Below the pieces are notes generated by a model. It was not told the DNA's origin. It saw only the letters and a program-made list of their open reading frames with translations, and searched no databases. From NCBI GenBank assembly GCA_029433155.1, contig JAQYTT010000001.1, positions 124,001-188,000 on the forward strand: 64,000 nt of DNA, given 5' to 3'. This stretch comes from Lactobacillaceae bacterium L1_55_11 (GTDB lineage Bacteria > Bacillota > Bacilli > Lactobacillales > Lactobacillaceae). Both the position numbers and the translations under genes were made by a program. This document shows, piece by piece, positions 63,655 through 64,000 of this stretch (position 1 is its first letter; every line of letters begins with the position of its first letter).

Positions 63655-64000
63655 TGGCCCAACAACAGCAAGCAGGACCGGTCACTAAGGTTTTGGTCGG
63701 GCTGACCTGCCTGGTCTTTGCCGCTGAAATTTTTTTCAGTCATAATCAACCCGATAACGGTATTTTTTTGATGCAGTTTGGCGCTAAGTTTGGCCCCTTA
63801 ATTACTAATGGCCACCAGTACTGGCGCTTGCTCACCCCAATCTTTTTGCATGCCGGCTGGATGCACATTATCACCAACATGATTACCCTCTGGTTCATCG
63901 GGCCGGTAGCTGAACGGGACTTTGGTCCCTACCGTTTCTTGGCCATTTACCTTGGCGGTGGGGTAGTTGGTAACTTACTTTCCTATCTTTGTGCGCCGCT
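63654..64000 (+). CDS. Rhomboid family intramembrane serine protease, 3' end outside window
   Basis: Reads to the window end without a stop. The N-terminal 115 residues show a short polar lead (AQQQQAGPVTK), a first helix (VLVGLTCLVFAAEIFF), and the rhomboid signature WRLLTPIFLHAGWMHIITNMITLWFIGPVAERDFG, continuing into YLGGGVVGNLLSYL. The catalytic GxSG and His helices lie beyond 64000. ATG overlaps the rexA stop by one base, so it is probably co-transcribed with rexBA. Confidence 0.88.
   Translation, partial: MAQQQQAGPVTKVLVGLTCLVFAAEIFFSHNQPDNGIFLMQFGAKFGPLITNGHQYWRLLTPIFLHAGWMHIITNMITLWFIGPVAERDFGPYRFLAIYLGGGVVGNLLSYLCAP

Overview
The window is a gene-dense, almost entirely housekeeping stretch of a Lactobacillales chromosome. 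I see no prophage, insertion sequence, CRISPR array, rRNA or tRNA, and no intergenic gap exceeds 300 bases. The gene set (archaeal-type PEP carboxylase, cydABCD, RNase J with rpoY, rexBA instead of an iron-sulphur AddAB, purR-glmU, veg, ireB-ruvX-yrzB, TPP-controlled thiDEM) fits a heterofermentative lactic acid bacterium, most likely from the Leuconostoc/Weissella/Oenococcus branch or a close relative. The base composition looks GC-rich for that branch (about half G+C by eye). This assignment is inference; no rRNA gene is present to settle it.

Layout: 2-1087 end of a class III aminotransferase; 1093-5158 alaS behind an alanine T-box, then ireB, ruvX and yrzB; 5205-11939 cydAB, cydDC and a GH73 glucosaminidase; 11953-12477 mscL (minus); 12591-18081 pcrA, ligA, camS; 18082-18843 an unrecognised membrane protein (minus); 18870-20252 metK behind a SAM riboswitch; 20235-24788 (minus) a diacylglycerol-kinase-like pseudo-enzyme, PEP carboxylase, RNase J and rpoY; 25003-26507 efp, yqhY, nusB; 26539-29143 tatD, rnmV, rsmA, veg; 29183-31520 a zinc/manganese-type ABC transporter with an altered binding protein; 31549-33877 purR-glmU; 33957-35986 a Met/His-rich YdhK protein and a flavin oxidoreductase; 36004-36725 two hypotheticals; 36763-37026 a structured RNA with its own promoter and terminator; 37082-42066 xseAB, ispA, tlyA, recN; 42071-43525 a purine permease with PurBox-like sites; 43641-51272 an M42 peptidase, ftsW, ylbG, rsmD, coaD, comEA, comEC, holA; 51274-52318 a DyP peroxidase (minus); 52327-54743 thiM, thiE, thiD behind a TPP riboswitch (minus); 54910-64000 recX, ntdP, rexB, rexA and the start of a rhomboid protease.

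Several genes work together. CydAB plus the CydDC exporter make a complete cytochrome bd module. PcrA, LigA, RexAB, XseAB, RecN, RecX and RuvX form a repair set, with ComEA/ComEC for DNA uptake. PurR and the purine permease share PurBox-like sites. Three RNA regulators (T-box, SAM riboswitch, TPP riboswitch) each end in a clear terminator.

The most unusual observations are: a very compact SAM-I-like riboswitch on metK that appears to lack the P4 helix; an unassigned structured RNA of about 230 nt upstream of xseA; near-total loss of cysteine from the encoded proteins, including an AlaRS whose zinc-ligand Cys is Asp; and paralogues that have lost family hallmark residues (a DAGK-fold protein without GGDGT, a ZnuA-like protein without most metal ligands, a disulphide reductase without the C-terminal His).
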